Part shown: positions 1-8,490 of the stretch, piece by piece
How positions within the stretch are numbered: the stretch's first letter is position 1
Layout: the number at the start of each line of letters is the position of its first letter
DNA from: Sphingomonas sp. PR090111-T3T-6A
GTDB taxonomy: Bacteria; Pseudomonadota; Alphaproteobacteria; Sphingomonadales; Sphingomonadaceae
Length of the DNA: 64,000 bases
Assembly (NCBI RefSeq): GCF_000383095.1
Contig: NZ_AORL01000010.1
Coordinates: 558,001 to 622,000, forward strand
Reading direction: 5' to 3'
Notes under the pieces: model-generated
Databases searched by the model: none
What the model was told of the DNA's origin: nothing
What the model saw: the letters and a program-made list of their open reading frames with translations, nothing else
Translations under genes and position numbers: made by a program

Positions 1-1004
1 CCATCGAGCAGGTTCGCGGCCACGACCTCGAAGTCGTTATAAGCCGTATGCGTGAAGGCGCCGCGGCCGTTGCATTCGCCCAGCGCCCAGATCCCGTCGA
101 CGTTGGTGCGGAGCATGTCGTCGACGCGGATATAGCCCTGCCCGTCGACCTCGACGCCGGCCGTGCCGAGGCCCATATCATCGGTATTGGGCCTGCGGCC
201 GACCGCCATCAGCACATGCGAGCCGCGCACCACGCGGTCGCCCTCCCGGCAATCCACGCCGACGGCGACCCCGCTTCCTTCCGCGGTGAGCGAGATGCAG
301 TCGGCGCCGGTCCGGACGACGACGCCCTCCTGCTCGAGCAGCGCCGTCATCGCCGCGGAGATGTCCCGATCCTCGTGCGCCGCCAGCCGCTCGCCGCGCT
401 CGACGATCGTCACCCGGGCGCCGAAGCGGCGATGCATCTGCGCATATTCGATGCCGACATAGCCGCCGCCGATGATGACCAGATGATCCGGCACCTCGGT
501 CAAGCCGACCATGTCGGTGTTGTCGAGATAGGGCACCTCCTCGATTCCCGGTATCTCCGGGACGCGTGCGCGTCCGCCGACGTTAAGGAAGATCTTCGGC
601 GCGCTCAGCTCCTGCCCCTCGACCATGAGGGTCGTCGGACCCGTCAGGCGCGCATGGCCCCTGATGAAGGTGAGACCATTCATGGTCCCGAGCCATGTCT
701 CGTTGCTCGCGCGGGCGTTTTCGATCACCTGGCGCGCGCGGGCCGCCGCGACGTCCATGTCGAACCCCACATCGCCCGTGATCACGCCATAGTCGGCCGC
801 CCGGCGCACGACGTGGACGGCGCGCGCGCTCGCGATCAGCGTCTTGGTCGGCATGCAGCCGGTGTTGACGCAGGTGCCCCCGACATGCTTGCGCTCGATC
901 AGCGCCACCGTCATGCCGCTGGCCGTGAGGCGCGCGGCGAGAAACGGGCCTGCCTGGCCCGCTCCAATGATGATCGCGTCGAATTCGCGTGCCGGTGTGC
1001 TCAT
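1..1004 (-). CDS. FAD-dependent pyridine nucleotide-disulfide oxidoreductase, mercuric-reductase-like, C-terminus outside window
   Basis: Class I flavoprotein disulfide reductase of the mercuric reductase/dihydrolipoamide dehydrogenase family, expected to pass electrons from NAD(P)H through FAD to a cysteine pair. The 334 visible residues show the FAD-binding motif GAGQAG (14-19), the redox pair Cys45/Cys50 in GGTCVNTGC, and a second Rossmann motif IIGGGYVG (about 175-182) for NAD(P)H. The C-terminal dimerisation domain with the catalytic His is cut off by the window edge. A purine-rich AGGAGGGG stretch precedes the ATG at 1004. There is no N-terminal heavy-metal (HMA) domain and no mer gene in view, so mercury reduction is not implied; the true substrate is unknown. 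It is divergent from thioredoxin 2 at 1241. Confidence 0.88.
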   Translation of the reverse strand, partial: MSTPAREFDAIIIGAGQAGPFLAARLTASGMTVALIERKHVGGTCVNTGCMPTKTLIASARAVHVVRRAADYGVITGDVGFDMDVAAARARQVIENARASNETWLGTMNGLTFIRGHARLTGPTTLMVEGQELSAPKIFLNVGGRARVPEIPGIEEVPYLDNTDMVGLTEVPDHLVIIGGGYVGIEYAQMHRRFGARVTIVERGERLAAHEDRDISAAMTALLEQEGVVVRTGADCISLTAEGSGVAVGVDCREGDRVVRGSHVLMAVGRRPNTDDMGLGTAGVEVDGQGYIRVDDMLRTNVDGIWALGECNGRGAFTHTAYNDFEVVAANLLD

Positions 1005-1240
1005 TGCGGCCAGGTCCCCTCCTGCAGGCGCCGGATGGCGTGTCGGCAGCCCCGCCAACTCCGCTTCTTTGCAAGGGTTGTCGCACCGGAGCGTTGTCGC
1101 TCTTCTCACGGCATGGCCCGTTGCGAAGTTACAGGCCGGCGCCGCCGACGCGCCGGACATAGGCCGAAAAAATGGTGGGAACCTCTGTCACCAACAAGGG
1201 TGGTATCGCGAGTTACCGGCAATCATGAAGAGGTGTGTCG

Positions 1241-1705
1241 ATGGCGGACTCGAACGGCAAGATGGTGGGCTGCGCGGCGTGCGGAGCGATAAATCGCGTG
1301 CCCGCGAGCCGATTGTCGGCTGACGGAAAATGCGGGCGCTGCGGCAAGGCCTTGCACGACGGAGAACCCGCCGTTCTCACGATGGAGAATTTCGCCGCGC
1401 TTGCCGAACGATCGGACGTTCCGCTGCTCGTCGATTTCTGGGCGCCCTGGTGCGGGCCTTGCCGGCAGATGGCGCCGGCCTTTTCCGCTGCCACCGCGCA
1501 ACTGGAGCCGGCCCTGCGGCTGGCGAAGCTCAACACCGAGGCCGAGCAGGGGCTCGCGCAGCGCTTCGGCATCCAGTCCATCCCGACGCTGGTGATCCTG
1601 CACAAGAGCCGCGTGATCGCGCGCCAGTCAGGAGCGATGCCGACGACCGCGATCGTCGCATGGGCGCAGAAGGCGCTGTCCCACAGGGGCGTGACCAACC
1701 TCTGA
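1241..1705 (+). CDS. trxC: Thioredoxin 2 (TrxC) with N-terminal zinc ribbon
   Basis: Cytoplasmic thiol-disulfide reductant. The 154-residue protein has the TrxC layout: an N-terminal zinc-ribbon with CAAC (Cys11/Cys14) and CGRC (Cys31/Cys34), then a thioredoxin domain with WCGPC (Cys71/Cys74) and the cis-proline region SIPT. Start chosen at ATG 1241 because AAGAGG lies seven bases upstream; a GTG two codons earlier (1235) has no room for a ribosome site. In other bacteria trxC is often oxidative-stress induced (OxyR in E. coli); no such site was recognised here. It converges on the small gene ending at 1730 with a 24-base gap. Confidence 0.93.
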   Translation: MADSNGKMVGCAACGAINRVPASRLSADGKCGRCGKALHDGEPAVLTMENFAALAERSDVPLLVDFWAPWCGPCRQMAPAFSAATAQLEPALRLAKLNTEAEQGLAQRFGIQSIPTLVILHKSRVIARQSGAMPTTAIVAWAQKALSHRGVTNL

Positions 1706-1729
1706 CCGGTCGCCATGGACCGCGCAGGG

Positions 1730-2044
1730 CTATCGGCCGTAGCGATCATGCTCATAGGCGAGGTAGCGACCGTCGAGATTGGCGACGCGCACGGCGGCAG
1801 CGGCGATCTGCTTTTGGGTCGCTTCGGGCAGGTTGTAGTTGGCGTAATGCGTGACGAGCGCCATGTCCTGGTCGAGCATGAGCTTGCCGTTCGCGTCGGG
1901 GCCTTCGATCGACCAGCACAAGGCGTCGTCGTTGCGCACGACGAGCGTGACGTGGAAGATGTGCTTGCTGAGCGTGCAGAAGAGGAAGCTGCTGCCGGCC
2001 GCGAGATCCCGCGGCATGCCCTCAATTTCGTGCCAATCGATCAT
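1730..2044 (-). CDS. Conserved-looking hypothetical protein, 104 aa
   Basis: A small soluble protein I do not recognise. It has no signal peptide or membrane segment, one Cys near residue 23 and another near 44, and a mixed beta-rich look (alternating hydrophobic strands HVTLVVR, LCWSIEG). The chosen ATG at 2044 has GAGGA about nine bases upstream, and the frame keeps a natural amino-acid composition, unlike the opposite-strand reading. It lies downstream of the uracil-DNA glycosylase-like gene on the same strand (88-base gap) and could be read from the same transcript. Confidence 0.7.
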   Translation of the reverse strand: MIDWHEIEGMPRDLAAGSSFLFCTLSKHIFHVTLVVRNDDALCWSIEGPDANGKLMLDQDMALVTHYANYNLPEATQKQIAAAAVRVANLDGRYLAYEHDRYGR

Positions 2045-2132
2045 AAGAAATCCTCGAGTCTGTAAATCGGATGCCCGATGACGTCCCGGCGATGTCGCCC
2101 GCACTTGTGCCGCCGCCATGCGGCGGAAGGCC

Positions 2133-2723
2133 TCAGCCGTCCGCCAGATGCGCTGCGATCGCCGCGCGCAGCCGCGGAAGCAGCTCCATCTCGAACCAGG
2201 GATTGCGCTTCATCCACCCGACACTGCGCCACGATGGATGGGGGGTCGGGAAGATAGCCGGAGCGAAGCGCTCGAAGCCGCGCACCCGATCGACCAGAGT
2301 GGAGCCCGCATCCTTGGGCAGATAATATTGCTGGGCGTAGGATCCGACGAGAAGCGTGATCCGGTCGGCGGGAAGCAGGTCCAGAATGCGGGCGTGCCAC
2401 CTTGGCGCGCACTCCGGCCGGGGCGGTGCGTCGCCTCCGGCGGCTTTTCCCGGATAGCAGAACCCCATCGGCACTAGTGCGACCTTGGCCGGATCATAGA
2501 ACTGGTCTGCGCCGATCCCGGTCCACGCGCGCAACCGATCGCCGCTGTCGTCAGCCCAGGGGATGCCACTCGCATGCACCTTGGTGCCGGGTGCCTGTCC
2601 GATGATGAGAATGCGCGCGGAAGCGCTGAACTGCGTGATCGGGCGGGGGCCGAGCGGGAGATGCGGCGCGCAGAAGGTGCAGGCCGCCACTTCGGCCTGC
2701 AACGCGGGGACCTGATCCGGCAT
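2133..2723 (-). CDS. Uracil-DNA glycosylase family protein
   Basis: Member of the broad uracil-DNA glycosylase superfamily (COG1573-type), likely to act on damaged bases in DNA. The 196-residue protein has the water-activating motif region as IIGQAPGTKVHASG (about 41-54), where family 4/5 enzymes have G-x-x-P, and the second motif TPHPSWRS (about 160-167), matching the HPS-type DNA-intercalating loop. Early cysteines (CTFC, residues 15-18) resemble the first half of an iron-sulfur ligand set, but the full four-Cys pattern of family 4 is not clear. The start at 2723 lies 12 bases after the thiolase stop on the same strand, so the two are probably co-transcribed. The precise subfamily and substrate are uncertain. 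Confidence 0.82.
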   Translation of the reverse strand: MPDQVPALQAEVAACTFCAPHLPLGPRPITQFSASARILIIGQAPGTKVHASGIPWADDSGDRLRAWTGIGADQFYDPAKVALVPMGFCYPGKAAGGDAPPRPECAPRWHARILDLLPADRITLLVGSYAQQYYLPKDAGSTLVDRVRGFERFAPAIFPTPHPSWRSVGWMKRNPWFEMELLPRLRAAIAAHLADG

Positions 2724-2735
2724 GTGCGAAATCGA

Positions 2736-4001
2736 TCAGACGCGCTCGAGCAGCGCGACGGTTCCCTGGCCGCCGTCCGCACAGACGCTGATGATGGCCC
2801 GCGTTCCCGCCGGCCGCGTCCAGAGCTCTTTCACCGCCTGGCTGAGGTCGCGCGCGCCCGTGGCGCCGAACGGGTGGCCGATCGCGACCGAGCCGCCGTT
2901 GGGATTGATCCGGTCCCAGGGGAACGGGCCGAAATCCATCGCGACGCCGGTCTTCGAGCGGACCCAGTCGGGGCGCTCGATGGCGGCGACATTCGCCAGC
3001 ACCTGGGCGGCGAAGGCTTCGTGCAACTCCCAGAGGCCGATGTCCTCGAAGCGCAGGCCATGACGCGCGAGCAGGCGCGGAATGGCATAGGAAGGCGCCA
3101 TCAGCAGCCCCTCGACATGATGGTCGACGGCCGCGATCTCGTAGTCGATGAGGCGCGCGCAGGGGGTGTTCTCCGGGAGCCGCGCAAGGCCGGCCTCGTT
3201 CGCGATCCAGCAGCCGGCGGCGCCGTCGGTGATCGGCGACGAATTCCCGGCGGTGATCGTGCCCATGCCGCTGGTCCTGTCGAAGGCCGGCTTGAGCGCG
3301 GAGAGCTTCTCCGCCGAGGTGTCGGCGCGCGGGTTGGCGTCGCGCTCAAGCTCGGGCAGCTTGATGACCAGATCGTCGAAGAACCCGTTGTTCCACCCGG
3401 CGACCGCGCGCTGGTGGCTCTTGAGCGCCCAGTCGTCCTGCGCCTCGCGGCTGATGTGCCACGCCTTCGCGGTCTCCTCCATATGATCGCCCATGGTCCG
3501 CCCGGTGATGCGGTTGGACCATCCCTTGACCGGCAGAAGATAGTCCTGCGGCGTCAGCGCCTGCAGCGCGGCCAGTGCGGCGGCCGGATCCCGTCCGAAC
3601 AGATCGGTCAGCCGCTTCGAGGCGTCGGCGGTCAACGCGATCGGCGGACGGCTCATCACCTCCGCGCCGCCCACCATGGCGAGGTCCGTCCCGCCACCCA
3701 GCATGCCGGCGGCCGCGAAGGCGGCGGTCATGCTGGTCGAGCAGGCGAGCACGACCGAAAAGGCGGGGACGTTCGGGTTGAGCTTCGCGTCGAGCCACAT
3801 CTCGCGTGCGATATTGCTCCAGCCGATGTTGGGGATCACGCTTCCCCATACCACCAGGTCCGGCTCGGCGCGCGCCGCCATCGCCTGGGCGACCGGCACC
3901 GAGAGGCTGATCGCATCATAGTTGGCGAGGGTGCCCCCACCGCGTCCGAAGGGGGTGCGCAGGCCGGCAGCGACGAAGACAGGGTGCGGAAAACGGTGCA
4001 T
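2736..4001 (-). CDS. Acetyl-CoA acyltransferase (thiolase), FadI-like
   Basis: Thiolase that would cleave 3-ketoacyl-CoA with CoA in fatty-acid beta-oxidation. The 421-residue protein carries the nucleophile Cys87 in VVLACSTSMTAA, the catalytic His in HEAFAAQVLAN (about 345), the second conserved His in NPNGGSVAIGHPFGATGAR, and the C-terminal base Cys in CADGGQG close to the end. Start chosen at ATG 4001 with GAGGAAGAG upstream rather than an in-frame start 18 codons earlier. The usual partner, a FadJ-type multifunctional enzyme, is not beside it; instead a glycosylase-family gene follows after 12 bases. Synthetic (acetyl-CoA acetyltransferase) use is possible, but the length and sequence look degradative. 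Confidence 0.92.
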   Translation of the reverse strand: MHRFPHPVFVAAGLRTPFGRGGGTLANYDAISLSVPVAQAMAARAEPDLVVWGSVIPNIGWSNIAREMWLDAKLNPNVPAFSVVLACSTSMTAAFAAAGMLGGGTDLAMVGGAEVMSRPPIALTADASKRLTDLFGRDPAAALAALQALTPQDYLLPVKGWSNRITGRTMGDHMEETAKAWHISREAQDDWALKSHQRAVAGWNNGFFDDLVIKLPELERDANPRADTSAEKLSALKPAFDRTSGMGTITAGNSSPITDGAAGCWIANEAGLARLPENTPCARLIDYEIAAVDHHVEGLLMAPSYAIPRLLARHGLRFEDIGLWELHEAFAAQVLANVAAIERPDWVRSKTGVAMDFGPFPWDRINPNGGSVAIGHPFGATGARDLSQAVKELWTRPAGTRAIISVCADGGQGTVALLERV

Positions 4002-4379
4002 GGCGGCTCTCTTCCTCGGGTGGCGCGATCGAAACCGGCCGCGTCCGCGCCGCACAGGTCGTCGGGCATCGCGGATCGTGGCCGTCGGTGTCTACTCCTA
4101 AACACGCGCTGATACCTCCCGGGTTACATCCCCGGCGATCGGCGAAGGCTATAGTTTCGCCCACGCCGCAAAATCAGCAAAATGAATACCGCCCCGTCTG
4201 GATGTGGTGGTTTGTCCGCCGTACCCGATCATGATGACCGAGCAGACAGTTCAGCGGCATTCGCGCGCGATCACTCCGGCAAGAATGCCGTTTGAACAGA
4301 GGCATCGATCCTGAGAGGATGAGGTTCAGGATTGGCGGCAAGGCCGATCTCCCGGCTCGGTCAAGCGGCAGGACATGAA
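4002..4379. other. Intergenic region, 378 bp, no gene seen
   Basis: Divergent spacer between the thiolase and the RidA-like gene. It is visibly less GC-rich than the surroundings around 4160-4200. I see no credible coding frame, RNA gene or strong promoter pair; it must hold the promoters of both flanking genes. Confidence 0.5.
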
Positions 4380-4838
4380 ATGGCGAACGGAACCGATGCA
4401 GCCAGCAAGGACACCGCCTATTTCGGTGTGCCGTGGGAGGAAGCCTATGGCTACGCGCAGGCGGTCAGGGTCGGCGACACCATCTATGTCTCCGGCCAGC
4501 TCGCGCATGACGCCGATGGAAACCTGATCGCGCCGGCAGCGCTCGACGATGCTGGAAAGCCCAGGGACTTCTCGCAGATCGAGGCCCAGATGCGGGCTAC
4601 CTACAAGAACGCCACGAAAATCCTGGCCCGCTTCGATGCGACGCTCGATCATGTGGTGGAGGAAACGCTTTTCGTGCTGGACGTCGACGCGGCATTCGCC
4701 GTCGCGGGCAGTGTACGGAAGGAAGCCTACGGCACGGATCGTCCGCAGTGCGCCAGCAATCTCATCGGCGTCGCGCGTCTCGCCTTTCCCGAGCAGCTCA
4801 TCGAAATCGCATTCAAGGCTGTGCTGGGCGAGCGCTGA
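4380..4838 (+). CDS. RidA/YjgF family protein
   Basis: RidA-family proteins hydrolyse reactive enamine/imine intermediates from amino-acid metabolism. The 152-residue product shows family landmarks: YAQAVRVGDTIYVSGQLA (about residues 21-38), the central helix with QMRATYKNATKIL, and the C-terminal active-site region RPQCASNLIGVARL with the conserved Arg, followed by LIEIAFKAVL. It is about 20 residues longer than classical RidA, with an N-terminal extension. ATG 4380 is preferred over a TTG 16 codons earlier because AGGA lies six bases upstream. The epimerase gene follows 38 bases later in the same direction, suggesting one unit. Confidence 0.88.
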   Translation: MANGTDAASKDTAYFGVPWEEAYGYAQAVRVGDTIYVSGQLAHDADGNLIAPAALDDAGKPRDFSQIEAQMRATYKNATKILARFDATLDHVVEETLFVLDVDAAFAVAGSVRKEAYGTDRPQCASNLIGVARLAFPEQLIEIAFKAVLGER

Positions 4839-4876
4839 CGGCCATCGTCCCACACGCATCGAAAGAGACCTTGGCT

Positions 4877-5794
4877 ATGAGAATATTCGTCGCCGGCGCC
4901 ACAGGAGCCGTCGGTCTCCCTCTGGTCCGCAGCCTGTGCACCCTTGGTCACGAGGTCGTGGGGATGACGCGATCCGGCAACGGCGTCGACCGTCTCCGGG
5001 AACTCGGCGCCACCGCCTCGACCGCCGATGCCTTCGACGCGCGGGCAGTGCGCGATGCGATCGCAGCCGCGGCCCCGGATGTCGTGATCGATCAGCTCAC
5101 GTGGCTTCCGGCCAGTCCAGCGGACATCATCTCGGCGATGCCGAACGACACCCGGCTCCATAAGGAGGGAGGCGCCAACCTGCTCGCCGCCGCCGAAGAG
5201 CTGGGCGTTTCGCGTTTCATCATGCAGTCGCGCGGGTTCTTTCTCGACGCTGCGGCGGGCCGGCTCGGCGACGAGACGGCTCCCTTCCGCTATGACGCGC
5301 CCGGACCCGTCGGCGACGGTACGCGGGTGCTCGGCGCTTACGAAGACTGTGTCCTGGGCTCGACGGTTCTCGACGGCGTGCTGCTGCGCTACGGCTTCTT
5401 CTGCGGGCCCGGCACCTGGTATCGCCCGGACGGCGCCGTCGCGGACCAGGCGCGCAAGGGCGAGATGACGATCATCGGCGACGGATCGGCGGTCTGGTCG
5501 TTCGTCCATATCGACGATGCGGTCGCGGCGACCGTCGCGGCGCTCACCGCCGAACCGGGAACCTACAATGTCGTGGACGATGATCCTCTGCCCGTCTCCG
5601 AATGGATGCCGGCATTCGCGCGCTGGGTCGACGCCCCCGAGCCGCACCGGGTGAGCGTAGAGGAGGCGCGGGCGTCCTTCGGCGAGGAAGCCGTCTATTA
5701 CCACATGAAGCTGACGGGCGCGTCCAACGCTCGCGCCAGGGCGAAGCTCGGCTTCAGGCCACGCCGGCTCCTCTGGGCCAGCGATCGGAGCTGA
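4877..5794 (+). CDS. NAD(P)-dependent epimerase/dehydratase (extended SDR family)
   Basis: Extended short-chain dehydrogenase of 305 residues with an N-terminal Rossmann fold. The cofactor motif is GATGAVG (residues 8-14) and a typical SDR strand DVVIDQLTWL follows. The classical YxxxK catalytic pair is not obvious: around the expected place the chain reads GAYEDCVL, where the Lys is replaced by Asp-Cys, so the protein may be an atypical NmrA/epimerase-like member with altered or lost chemistry. The C-terminal part (PGTYNVVDDDPLPVSEWMP) is typical of sugar-epimerase relatives. ATG 4877 is preceded by AAAGAGA. It sits between the RidA-like and thioredoxin-like genes on the same strand. Substrate unknown. 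Confidence 0.85.
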   Translation: MRIFVAGATGAVGLPLVRSLCTLGHEVVGMTRSGNGVDRLRELGATASTADAFDARAVRDAIAAAAPDVVIDQLTWLPASPADIISAMPNDTRLHKEGGANLLAAAEELGVSRFIMQSRGFFLDAAAGRLGDETAPFRYDAPGPVGDGTRVLGAYEDCVLGSTVLDGVLLRYGFFCGPGTWYRPDGAVADQARKGEMTIIGDGSAVWSFVHIDDAVAATVAALTAEPGTYNVVDDDPLPVSEWMPAFARWVDAPEPHRVSVEEARASFGEEAVYYHMKLTGASNARARAKLGFRPRRLLWASDRS

Positions 5795-5910
5795 CCGAGC
5801 GCCGCTCAGCATCAACGATGACCGATCCGGGCCGACCATCGGATTTCTTCACGGACGGCCTGCCGACCTCGCTTCCCGGGAGGTCCAACTATCGAGAGAA
5901 AGAGGATTTT

Positions 5911-6984
5911 ATGCGCCTGTCCAAAGCTTCGCTCCTTGTGCTGCTCTTGAGCGCTTGCTCGGCGCAACCGCAGCCCGACAATGCCGCCGATGCCAACCAG
6001 TCCACCGCGGCTCTTCCAGCGAACGATCCCGGGTATATCGCCGAAGATCCGACATTGGCGAAGCATGTGGGGCAGCCGGGGCCGGTGGTCACCCTCAAGA
6101 CGATCGATGGAAAGTCGATCAATCTCGCGGACCTGTATGGGAAGCAGCCGGTCTATCTGAAGCTCTGGGCAACCTATTGCATTCCCTGCCGCGCGCAGAT
6201 GCCCGGCCTCAACAAGATCTACGCCGACCACGGCGACAAGATCGCGGTGGTCGCGGTGAACGCCGGGGTTGGCGACGACATCGAGAAAGTGAAGCAGTTC
6301 GCCAGGGAGTTCGACCTGAAGATGCCGGTCGCGATCGACGATGGGCGGCTGGGCGAATGGATCGGCCTGCAGGCGACGCCGGTTCATCTGGTGTTCGGTC
6401 GCGACGGCCGCGTCATTTTCGCAGGCCATCAGGACGGGCCGAAGCTCGACGCCGCGATCGAGCAGGCGCTGGCGAGCAAGGCGACACCGGGCGACGTCGC
6501 CACGGACAGGCTGGCGGACGTCGCGACGCTGAAGCCCGGCGACGCGATCCCGCCGATCGATCTTCTGTCCCCGGATGGCAAGAACGTCGCCTTACCGGCG
6601 GGTTCGGCGCCGCGCCTGCGCGCGATCTATTTCTCGGCAACCTGGTGCGAAGATTATGTGAAGTCCACGCAACCGGAAGAGGCGGCGAAGTGCAGGGCCG
6701 GGCGCGAACAGGTCGACAGGCTGGCCGCCGGCAACTCCGTCGAATGGCTCGGCGTGATGACCCATCTGTGGACCACCCCCAAGGAGTTGACCGACTATCA
6801 GGCCAAATTGAAGCCGCGCATCCCGCTCACGGTGGACTCGACCGGGGCCGCGTTCCGGACGTTCGGGGTGAAGCGCTTTCCGGCTGTCGCGATCATCGAC
6901 GCCCGCGGGCGTTTCGTCAAACTGATCGAGGGCGACCCGGCCCGGTTTGCGGCCGAGATCTCATCGCTCGGCACAACCAGGTAA
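5911..6984 (+). CDS. TlpA-like lipoprotein with two thioredoxin-fold domains
   Basis: Predicted exported lipoprotein of 357 residues: signal peptide 1-15 with lipobox LLSAC and lipidation at Cys16. A first TlpA/ResA-type domain (about 45-200) has the redox motif WATYCIPC (Cys90/Cys93) and the cis-Pro region LQATPVH. A second thioredoxin-fold domain (about 210-355) begins VATLKPGDAIPPIDLL and has SATWCEDY where CxxC is expected, so only one of the two active cysteines remains. The family reduces disulfides in periplasmic proteins such as apocytochromes. ATG 5911 is preceded by AGAGG. Neither a ccm gene nor a DsbD-type reductant partner is beside it, so the partner is unknown. Confidence 0.87.
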   Translation: MRLSKASLLVLLLSACSAQPQPDNAADANQSTAALPANDPGYIAEDPTLAKHVGQPGPVVTLKTIDGKSINLADLYGKQPVYLKLWATYCIPCRAQMPGLNKIYADHGDKIAVVAVNAGVGDDIEKVKQFAREFDLKMPVAIDDGRLGEWIGLQATPVHLVFGRDGRVIFAGHQDGPKLDAAIEQALASKATPGDVATDRLADVATLKPGDAIPPIDLLSPDGKNVALPAGSAPRLRAIYFSATWCEDYVKSTQPEEAAKCRAGREQVDRLAAGNSVEWLGVMTHLWTTPKELTDYQAKLKPRIPLTVDSTGAAFRTFGVKRFPAVAIIDARGRFVKLIEGDPARFAAEISSLGTTR

Positions 6985-7286
6985 GCCCTGGGGGAACCTC
7001 GTCTGGAGCCTGAACCGACGGCGGTGTTTCGAGCGACTGGGACTCATGGCCGCAGCGCGGGGTGCAGGTCTTTGGTCGCATAGAGCAGCTTGCCCGGATC
7101 TGTTGCCCCGACACCCGCTTCCGCACACGCGGCTCTCCCCTCATCCGAACCCGATCGCCTCCTCCCCTTGTAACCGGCGCCGCCCGACAATCGTGAAGAT
7201 GGTCGGCCCTCGACCAATGGTCAGGGCCCGCATTGTTACGACGAATTGAGAGCGACGCGCACGAAGCGTCCTCAAAAGGGGTGGTT
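6985..7286 (+). other. Intergenic region, 302 bp, upstream of first RND operon
   Basis: Non-coding spacer between the thioredoxin-like lipoprotein and the first efflux operon. The only clear structure is a nested inverted repeat at 7205-7228, annotated separately. No convincing small gene, RNA gene or strong sigma-70 promoter was found. Confidence 0.5.
7205..7228. promoter_or_regulatory. Nested inverted repeat upstream of RND operon 1, possible operator
   Basis: Outer arms GGCCCT (7205-7210) and AGGGCC (7223-7228) enclose the perfect palindrome GACCAATGGTC (7212-7222), with one bulged C at 7211. It lies 59 bases before the efflux adaptor start. Its size fits a repressor operator or a transcript hairpin; no regulator gene is adjacent. 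Confidence 0.4.
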
Positions 7287-8480
7287 ATGCTTCGTCTTCC
7301 GGTCGCGGTTGGTCTGCTGGTTTCCGTCGGCGCCTGCTCTCAAAAGGCGCCACCGGCGCCCGCGCCGATGCAGGTTTCCGTCGCCAACCCGCTGTCGAAG
7401 GACGTGGTCGATTGGGACGAGTATATCGGGCACTTCGAGGCGCCGCAGTCGGTCGAGCTTCGTGCCCGGATTACCGGACAGGTCACGCAGGTCTTGTTCC
7501 GCGACGGACAATATGTCCGGGAAGGCCAGCCACTCTTCATCATCGATCCTGAGCCCTACAAGGCGGCGCTCGACCAGGCGCGGGCGGCTGTGGAAAGCGC
7601 GAGGGCGACGCTTCAGAACGCCGTCTCGATCGAGCGGCGGTCGGCAACCCTCGAGACGACCCACGCGGTCAGCAAGGAGGAGCTGGAGACCAATCAGGCC
7701 CAGGTCCGCACGGCGACCGCCGCGCTCCATGCGGCGCAGGCGGCAACCGAGACGGCTCGGCTCAACTACAACTGGACCACCGTCCGCGCGCCCGTCTCCG
7801 GACGGGTGTCGAGCCGCCGGGTGTCGATCGGCGACCAGATCCAGCCCGGCAACACGCTCCTCACGACGATCGTCTCGCTCGATCCGATCTGGTTCGTCTT
7901 CGACGGCGCGGAGAGCTTCTATCTGAAATATCTCCGTCAGGCGCGGGAGGGACAGCGCCAGTCGTCCCGGGATTTCGCCAATCCGATCGACATCCGGCTC
8001 TCCGACGAGAACGGCTTTGTCCATCGCGGCAAGATGGTCTTCGTCGACAATGCGATCGACACCGAGTCCGGAACGATCCAGGCGCATGCGGTCGTCGACA
8101 ATCACGACCATTTCCTGACCCCCGGCATGTTCGGCCGGGCGCGCCTTCTCGGCTCGGGCAACTATCGCGCGATGCTGGTGCCCGACGAGGTGATCATCAC
8201 TGACCAGTCGCAGAAGGAGGTCTTCGTCCTTGCGCGCGACGGTACGGTCACGAAGCGCACGATCGAGACCGGGCCGGAGGTCCTCGGATTGCGCGCGATC
8301 AAGGGCGGCCTCGCCGCGACCGATCTCGTCATCCTGGACCATATCGCCCAGCTCAAGCCGGGGGTGAAGGTCGATCCGCGCCGCAGCGCGATCAAGCCGC
8401 GGAACGCTGACGCCGGCCCGGCCGCGCCGCCCGTTGCCGTACCGGAGCCATCGGCCGCGACCGCGTCCGACGCGCGCTGA
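7287..8480 (+). CDS. RND efflux periplasmic adaptor lipoprotein (membrane fusion protein)
   Basis: Periplasmic adaptor of a tripartite RND pump, bridging the inner-membrane permease and outer-membrane channel. The 397-residue protein has a signal peptide with lipobox VGAC (lipidated Cys17), then lipoyl, alpha-hairpin and beta-barrel parts: VELRARITGQVTQVLFRDGQYVREGQPLF (residues about 53-80) is the typical first lipoyl half, a coiled-coil hairpin spans about 95-165, and TVRAPVSGRV marks the second lipoyl half. The C-terminus is Pro/Ala rich and low in complexity. ATG 7287 has AAGGGG upstream. It begins a three-gene operon, with only 10 bases to the permease start. Overall type resembles MexE/AcrA; the transported compound cannot be read from sequence. 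Confidence 0.94.
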   Translation: MLRLPVAVGLLVSVGACSQKAPPAPAPMQVSVANPLSKDVVDWDEYIGHFEAPQSVELRARITGQVTQVLFRDGQYVREGQPLFIIDPEPYKAALDQARAAVESARATLQNAVSIERRSATLETTHAVSKEELETNQAQVRTATAALHAAQAATETARLNYNWTTVRAPVSGRVSSRRVSIGDQIQPGNTLLTTIVSLDPIWFVFDGAESFYLKYLRQAREGQRQSSRDFANPIDIRLSDENGFVHRGKMVFVDNAIDTESGTIQAHAVVDNHDHFLTPGMFGRARLLGSGNYRAMLVPDEVIITDQSQKEVFVLARDGTVTKRTIETGPEVLGLRAIKGGLAATDLVILDHIAQLKPGVKVDPRRSAIKPRNADAGPAAPPVAVPEPSAATASDAR

Positions 8481-8490
8481 GGAGCGACCG

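Noticed and set aside
1..1004. Mercury resistance locus
   Set aside because: The flavoprotein resembles mercuric reductase, but there is no HMA domain, merR, merT or merP in view, and related lipoamide-dehydrogenase-like proteins share the same motifs.
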